From positions 248,001 to 312,000 of the forward strand of contig NZ_JAJOMB010000004.1 in assembly GCF_021129305.1 (NCBI RefSeq): a DNA stretch of 64,000 bases, read 5' to 3'. Made by a program: the position numbers and the translations under genes. This stretch comes from Kineosporia babensis (GTDB lineage Bacteria > Actinomycetota > Actinomycetes > Actinomycetales > Kineosporiaceae). Below, piece by piece: positions 59,452 through 64,000 of this stretch (the first letter of the stretch is position 1; each line of letters starts with the position of its first letter). A model generated the notes under the pieces. That model searched no databases. It saw only the letters and a list, made by a program, of their open reading frames with translations, and had not been told where the DNA came from.

Positions 59452-61700
59452 CGGCGCTGGCGCTCGTCCCGCTGATCCTCTGGGACCTGGCCTGGCTGCT
59501 CCTGCCCGCGTCGCTGACCGGGATCGTCGCGGTGCTCGGTCTGCCGGTGATGCTGCTGCCCGGGGCCCTGATCGTGAAGGCCCTGGGCGGGCGCCGGATC
59601 AACGCGGTGAACGGGGTTTTCGCGGTCGGGCTGAGCGTGATCTTTCTGTACCTGGTCGGGCTCGGCGCCAACTTCCTGCCGCAACTGGCCGGCCAGGAAC
59701 GCCCGCTGGACACCCCGGCGGTCTGGGTGCTGTTCAACTTTGGGTATCTGGTCACCTTTGGTTTCGCTTTTGGACGTCGGTCCGCGCCGGTCGAGTTGCC
59801 TTCCGCGGCAGAGAAACCGCGCGGGCCGTGGTGGATCGCCCCGGCGTTGTCGGCGAGCGCCGTGGCCGCTGCGGTGCTGGCGGTGCTCGGAGCCGTCACG
59901 CTGAACAACGGCGGCAGCAGCGACCTGGCCATTCGCGCCCTGATCCTGGTGGTCGTGGTGGCCCCCGCCGGGTTCCTGCTGCGCCACCGGGTGGGCGATC
60001 TGACCCTGCTCACCGTCATCGCCGCGACCACGCTGGCGCTGCTGCTGGCCACCTCGATGCGCAGCTGGTACGCCAGCGGCCAGGACCTGCAGCACGAGTT
60101 CCAGGTGTTCATGCTGGCGCACCAGCAGGGGGTCTGGGACGTGAGCACCTACCGGGACCCGTACAACGCCTGCCTGAGCCTGACCCTGCTGCCGGTCTCG
60201 CTGACCGAGTTGCTGCGGGTGCCGGGCGAAGTGGTGTTCAAGGTCGTCAACCAGATGCTGTTCTGCGTGGTTCCGCTCACGTTGTTCACCGTGGCCCGGC
60301 CCTTCCTCGGCCGGGGTGGCGGCTACCTGGTGGCGTTCCTGTTCGTCGGCCTGCCCACGTTCAGCGTGGACGTGCCTTTCATCACCCGCCAGCAGATCGC
60401 CTTCGTCTTCGTCGCCTTGGCCTTGGCCGCCCTGTTCACCACCGGCGAGGGCTGGGTGCAACGGCGTCGCGGGCTGCTGTTCGGGCTGATGGCCGGCGGC
60501 GTGATCGTCTCCCATTACTCCACCGCATACCTGTTCGTGGCCGCGGTGATCATCGCCTTCACGCTGCACCGCCTGTACCTGCTGGTCGGACGGCTGCGCC
60601 AGAGGCAACCGGCCGCCGAGGACCGCACGAACATTCCCGTTCTGGCCCTGCTCGCAACGGTCCTGATGGCGGGAGTCTGGTTCGGCCCGGTCACCCAGGC
60701 CTCTGGCGACCTGGTCCAGAAGCTCGGCAAGTCCGCCCCCAGCATCCTCGAACTGGTGGCCGACCCGGGGCTCGCCCTCCAGTCACTGGGCCAGCCGAAC
60801 GCCGGGGCCGAGTCCGAACTGGAGCAGTACGTAGCCTCCAGCGTGGTCGTCGACAACCCCGATGTCCCAGCGCTGGCCCGCGAACTCGAACTGGCCGAGA
60901 CCGAGGACCGGCCAGTCTCCGCAGCAAGCCGCTGGGTGGCCTCTATAACCGGGGTAGATCCCTCAGCCCTGCTGTCGTTCTTCTACTACGGCGTGGGCAG
61001 CAAGCTCTACCTGCTGGGCTGCGGTGTGGGCACGCTGCTGCTGTTGTTCAGCCGCCGGATTCGCCAGCGGTTCCAGCAGATGCCGGTGCTGTACCCGATC
61101 TGGGCATTCGCCGCGGCATTCGTGGTGGGGCTGCAGGTGCTCCTGCCGGGCCTGGCCGCGGACTACGGCATACCTCGGGCCTTCATGCAGGCGTTCCTGG
61201 TGCTGGGCATACCCATGGTGGTCGCCGTACGTCTGCTGTTCTCGAGGGTGAGGCGCAGGCGCTGGCTAGAGGTCGCGCTACCGGCCGTCCTGCTGGTGGT
61301 CTATTCCGGTCTGGCGCCGCAGCTCACCGGGGGTCTGCACCGTCAGCTCAGCCTGGAGAACGCCGGCTCGTACTACGGCACGGTCTACCCCACCGACGCC
61401 GACACCAGGGCCGTGTTGTGGGTAGGCGACAACATTCCGGAGGGTTCCAAGGTCAACTTCGCCGACTTCGCCGCGGCCTACGGCTACCACCCGACATACC
61501 CCTACGACTTCACTGCCCCTGGTTTGTTCCCGTTCCAGGTCAAGCGCGGTGACTACGTGCTCCTGGCCGGTTCGCAGACCGAGGACCACGTGGTCTACAC
61601 CTTCGGCAGCCGGATCGGCCTGAAGATCACCCCGGAGGTCTACGCCTCCTCCGAACTGCTCTACAGCTCGGGCACGGTGCAACTCTTCCGCAAGCTCTGA
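59448..61700 (+). CDS. Large multispanning membrane protein, DUF2206-like (candidate polymerase)
   Basis: A 750-residue protein with about 14 to 16 hydrophobic helices and a C-terminal extracytoplasmic domain of about 130 residues (LWVGDNIPEGSKVNFADFAA, RGDYVLLAGSQ). A conserved loop with QDLQHEFQVFMLA and TYRDPYNACLSLTLLPVSL after about 200 residues resembles GT-C enzymes that use lipid-linked donors. DUF2206 proteins occur in archaeal and bacterial cell-surface polymer loci and have no proven function. As the last gene beside a flippase, it is the best candidate for the polymerase or a lipid-donor transferase. GTG 59448 overlaps the upstream stop. Confidence 0.78.
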   Translation: MTALALVPLILWDLAWLLLPASLTGIVAVLGLPVMLLPGALIVKALGGRRINAVNGVFAVGLSVIFLYLVGLGANFLPQLAGQERPLDTPAVWVLFNFGYLVTFGFAFGRRSAPVELPSAAEKPRGPWWIAPALSASAVAAAVLAVLGAVTLNNGGSSDLAIRALILVVVVAPAGFLLRHRVGDLTLLTVIAATTLALLLATSMRSWYASGQDLQHEFQVFMLAHQQGVWDVSTYRDPYNACLSLTLLPVSLTELLRVPGEVVFKVVNQMLFCVVPLTLFTVARPFLGRGGGYLVAFLFVGLPTFSVDVPFITRQQIAFVFVALALAALFTTGEGWVQRRRGLLFGLMAGGVIVSHYSTAYLFVAAVIIAFTLHRLYLLVGRLRQRQPAAEDRTNIPVLALLATVLMAGVWFGPVTQASGDLVQKLGKSAPSILELVADPGLALQSLGQPNAGAESELEQYVASSVVVDNPDVPALARELELAETEDRPVSAASRWVASITGVDPSALLSFFYYGVGSKLYLLGCGVGTLLLLFSRRIRQRFQQMPVLYPIWAFAAAFVVGLQVLLPGLAADYGIPRAFMQAFLVLGIPMVVAVRLLFSRVRRRRWLEVALPAVLLVVYSGLAPQLTGGLHRQLSLENAGSYYGTVYPTDADTRAVLWVGDNIPEGSKVNFADFAAAYGYHPTYPYDFTAPGLFPFQVKRGDYVLLAGSQTEDHVVYTFGSRIGLKITPEVYASSELLYSSGTVQLFRKL

Positions 61701-61719
61701 GGAACTGGGCGCAAACGAC

Positions 61720-61749
61720 CAAGGGCCCGAGGACGTCCTCGGGCCCTTG
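61720..61749. terminator. Perfect palindromic bidirectional terminator
   Basis: CAAGGGCCCGAGGAC (61720-61734) and GTCCTCGGGCCCTTG (61735-61749) form a perfect 15-bp inverted repeat with no spacer, 19 bp after the operon and 14 bp after the end of the convergent ctaB gene. Confidence 0.85.
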
Positions 61750-61763
61750 ACGAAAGGTGGCTG

Positions 61764-62810
61764 CTAGAAACGCAGCAGAGGGTCGATCGCGACCGCCAGG
61801 AAGATCACCGTCAGGTAGGTGATCGAGCCGTGGAACAGGCGCATCGGCTTGAGCTCGCGCTCCTCACGCTTGGCCTGGCCGTACAGCTGGTGCGCCTCGT
61901 AGAGGAAGTAGGCACCGGTCAGGGTGGCCCCGATGGTGTACACCCAGCCGGTGTCGGCCGCCGGGATCAGCAGGAACGACCAGAGCACCATGGCCCAGGA
62001 GTAGATGACGATCTGCTTGCCGACGACCTTGGGGTCGGCGACCACCGGCAGCATCGGCACACCCGCGTTGGCGTAGTCGTCCTTGTACTTCATCGACAGC
62101 GGCCAGTAGTGCGGCGGGGTCCACAGGAAGACGATGCCGAACAGGATGAACGGCGCCCAGCCGAGGCTGTTGGTGACCGCCGACCAGCCGATCAGGGTGG
62201 GCAGGCAGCCGGCCACCCCGCCCCAGACGATGTTCTGCGGGGTGCGGCGCTTGAGGATCATCGTGTAGCCGACCACGTAGAGCAGGATCGCGGCCAGGGC
62301 CAGGACCGCCGAGAGCACGTTGACCAGCACCGCCAGCACCGCGACGGCGATCGCGCCGAGCGCCAGGCCGAAGGTGAGTGCGCCGCGCGGGCTGACCTCG
62401 CCGGTGACCAGCGGGCGCTTCACCGTCCGCTTCATCTCCGCGTCGATGTCGCGGTCGATGTACATGTTCAGCGCGTTGGCGCTGCCCGCGGCCAGCGAGC
62501 CGCCGAACAGCGTGGCCAGCACCAGCCCGAGCGAGGGCACCCCGCGCTCGGCCAGCATCATCGCCGGCACCGTGGTGACCAGCAGCAGCTCGATGATCCG
62601 GGGCTTGGTGAGCGCGATGTACGCCAGCACCGAGCGACGCAGGTTGTGCGAGCGCTTGGCCTGGACCAGGAAGAGCTCGCTCTCCCCCTCCAGCTCCGGG
62701 AAGGCGGCCCGCAGCGCCGGCACGGTCGGGACATGCCTGGGCGGCGCCGTCAGCCCCGAAGGCGGCGCTTGGCGAGGTTCGACAGCAGTCACAATTCCCT
62801 CGATGTTCAA
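61764..62810 (-). CDS. ctaB: Protoheme IX farnesyltransferase (heme O synthase)
   Basis: A 348-residue UbiA-family prenyltransferase that converts heme b to heme O for aa3-type cytochrome oxidase. The first aspartate-rich motif [18 protein letters not shown] and the second, [16 protein letters not shown], bind the farnesyl diphosphate magnesium ions. About nine membrane helices are seen. The first 50 residues form a hydrophilic extension (Pro-rich, then a charged [17 protein letters not shown]) not present in E. coli CtaB. The arrangement divergent from transketolase is standard for actinobacteria. Confidence 0.95.
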   Translation of the reverse strand: MNIEGIVTAVEPRQAPPSGLTAPPRHVPTVPALRAAFPELEGESELFLVQAKRSHNLRRSVLAYIALTKPRIIELLLVTTVPAMMLAERGVPSLGLVLATLFGGSLAAGSANALNMYIDRDIDAEMKRTVKRPLVTGEVSPRGALTFGLALGAIAVAVLAVLVNVLSAVLALAAILLYVVGYTMILKRRTPQNIVWGGVAGCLPTLIGWSAVTNSLGWAPFILFGIVFLWTPPHYWPLSMKYKDDYANAGVPMLPVVADPKVVGKQIVIYSWAMVLWSFLLIPAADTGWVYTIGATLTGAYFLYEAHQLYGQAKREERELKPMRLFHGSITYLTVIFLAVAIDPLLRF

Positions 62811-63178
62811 GTTCGGTCGGGCGTCACTCTACGCGGGGCCCCGGACCCGGAATGAGGCGGCACCCCGTAACGCTCTCCAAAGGTCGGCAGAACTGCACGG
62901 TAACCCCAGCCCTGGGGGCGCACCGATCCGGGGCGGATCCAGGGATCATGCGTTGTCCCAGTTCAGCCCGGGCGGATGCGTTCCGAAGTCGGATGCGACG
63001 CCACTTCGTACCGCCTCGGGTAGGGCCGGAAGTCCACTCACCTACGGTTAGGTCTGTCCGGACATCAGGGTCGCTGCCCGGCCTGCAAGAGTGCACGCGC
63101 GCCTGGAACAGCTGTACCCCCTGGGCCGGACTAGGCTCGATCTTGAGAAAACCATGTAAGGGAAGGACCCAGATCGTC
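62811..63178. promoter_or_regulatory. Divergent ctaB-tkt promoter region
   Basis: 368 bp without a gene. TAGGCT at 63132-63137 is a candidate -10 for tkt, which would give a 5' leader of about 35 bases carrying GGGAAGGA. TAGAGT, read on the minus strand near 62830-62835, could serve ctaB. I see no riboswitch or strong terminator. Confidence 0.45.
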
Positions 63179-64000
63179 GTGACAGACACCGCGGCAACTA
63201 GCGCCACCTTCGAGTGGACCGACCTGGACAAGCGCGCGGTGGACACCGTGCGCCTGCTCGCCGCGGACGCGGTGCAGAAGGTCGGTAACGGTCACCCCGG
63301 CACGGCCATGAGCCTCGCGCCGGCGGCCTACATGCTCTACCACAAGGTCATGAAGCACGACCCGAGCGACCCGAACTGGGCCGGCCGGGACCGCTTCGTT
63401 CTGTCGGCCGGGCACTCCAGCATCACCCAGTACGTCCAGCTCTACATGGCCGGTTACGGCCTGGAGATGGACGACCTGAAGGCCCTGCGCACCTGGGGCT
63501 CGCTGACCCCCGGGCACCCCGAGTACGGCCACACGGCCGGCGTCGAGATCACCACCGGCCCGCTGGGTCAGGGTCTGGCCTCCGCGGTGGGCATGGCGAT
63601 GGCCGCCCGCCGCGAGCGTGGCCTGTTCGACCCGCAGGCGGCCGCGGGCGCCAGCCCGTTCGACCACCACGTGTACGTCATCGCCTCGGACGGCGACCTG
63701 CAGGAGGGCGTCACCGCCGAGGCCTCCTCGATCGCCGGTCACCAGGAGCTGGGCAACCTGGTCGTGGTCTACGACCAGAACCACATCTCCATCGAGGACG
63801 ACACCGACATCGCCTTCACCGAGGACGTGGCCAAGCGCTACGAGGCCTACAACTGGCACGTCCAGAAGGTCGACTGGACCGTCACCGGCGAGTACGTCGA
63901 AGACGTGAAGGCCCTGTGGGACGCGTTCGAGGCGGCCAAGGCCGAGACCTCGAAGCCGTCGATCATCCTGCTGCGCACCATCATCGCCTGGCCGGCCCCG
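63179..64000 (+). CDS. tkt: Transketolase, N-terminal part (runs off the window)
   Basis: The first 274 residues of transketolase, the thiamine-diphosphate enzyme that moves two-carbon units in the pentose phosphate pathway. KVGNGHPGTAMSLAP contains the substrate-binding His, LSAGHSSITQYVQLY and TPGHPEYGHTAGVEITTGPL follow, and the ThDP-binding motif runs from SDGDLQEGVTAEASS to VVVYDQN. GTG 63179 is chosen from the GGGAAGGA upstream and the standard N-terminus of about 20 residues before LDKRAVDTVRLLAADA. The C-terminal two thirds are outside. It is normally followed by tal, opcA and zwf in actinobacteria. Confidence 0.96.
   Translation, partial: MTDTAATSATFEWTDLDKRAVDTVRLLAADAVQKVGNGHPGTAMSLAPAAYMLYHKVMKHDPSDPNWAGRDRFVLSAGHSSITQYVQLYMAGYGLEMDDLKALRTWGSLTPGHPEYGHTAGVEITTGPLGQGLASAVGMAMAARRERGLFDPQAAAGASPFDHHVYVIASDGDLQEGVTAEASSIAGHQELGNLVVVYDQNHISIEDDTDIAFTEDVAKRYEAYNWHVQKVDWTVTGEYVEDVKALWDAFEAAKAETSKPSIILLRTIIAWPAP

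Noticed and set aside
1-64000. Insertion sequences, prophage, CRISPR arrays, tRNA or rRNA genes.
   Set aside because: No transposase, integrase, regular spacer-repeat array or RNA gene signature was seen by eye; only the short 14-bp motifs hint at past mobile elements.

Overview
The window is very GC-rich, dense DNA from a filamentous or coccoid actinobacterium. This rests on frequent GTG and TTG starts, GTGA/ATGA stop-start overlaps, several genes that look leaderless, an Lsr2 nucleoid protein, a RamB/ScfR-type glyoxylate regulator, and the actinobacterial ctaB/tkt gene order. The family Kineosporiaceae or a relative is my guess from overall character, not something proven here. I see no rRNA, tRNA, CRISPR array, complete insertion sequence or prophage.

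Layout. 1-1718: beta-glucosidase and the start of an MFS transporter. 1812-6133: malate synthase and isocitrate lyase, divergent from their probable regulator. 6257-12175: ROK repressor, lipoprotein, two permeases and a cytoplasmic GH20 hexosaminidase, which reads as a chitobiose/GlcNAc-oligomer uptake operon without its own ATPase. 12182-17230: large LAL-type ATPase lacking the usual HTH, and a membrane GGDEF-EAL protein. 17264-20464: PadR, a HAAS-type membrane protein and an MMPL exporter around a repeated operator. 20477-27325: GlxA/AraC regulator, GAPDH, SnoaL-like protein, AraC regulator, aldo/keto reductase, secreted S33 peptidase, GNAT. 27353-31699: MBL-fold protein, a two-component system with a membrane partner, and a secreted S12 hydrolase. 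31799-35196: sugar-acid catabolic genes (IlvD/Edd dehydratase, KDPG-type aldolase, MDR dehydrogenase). 35193-37228: two methyltransferases and a hemerythrin.

37509-38749 is a SipW/TasA-like module: a small secreted camelysin-like protein and a dedicated ER-type (Ser-His) signal peptidase, preceded by a 280-bp leader. It is followed by an epoxide hydrolase that overlaps the peptidase gene, a small acidic unknown protein, three regulator/oxidoreductase units (TetR-NmrA, HxlR-NAD(P)-binding, SDR), Lsr2, a TusA-like protein with a membrane partner, a flavin monooxygenase and a small unknown.

47437-61700 is the most distinctive region. A GGDEF-EAL protein lies divergently, across 768 bp of non-coding DNA, from a tightly coupled eight-gene exopolysaccharide operon: GT2, GT4, an anchored beta-rich protein, a GT2-polysaccharide deacetylase fusion, a flippase, an anchored retaining glycosidase, a tandem GT4-GT4 fusion and a DUF2206-like multispanning protein. 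A perfect palindromic terminator closes it. The window ends with ctaB (protoheme IX farnesyltransferase) and the 5' part of transketolase. My best candidates for undescribed biology are this operon and the SipW/TasA-like module.
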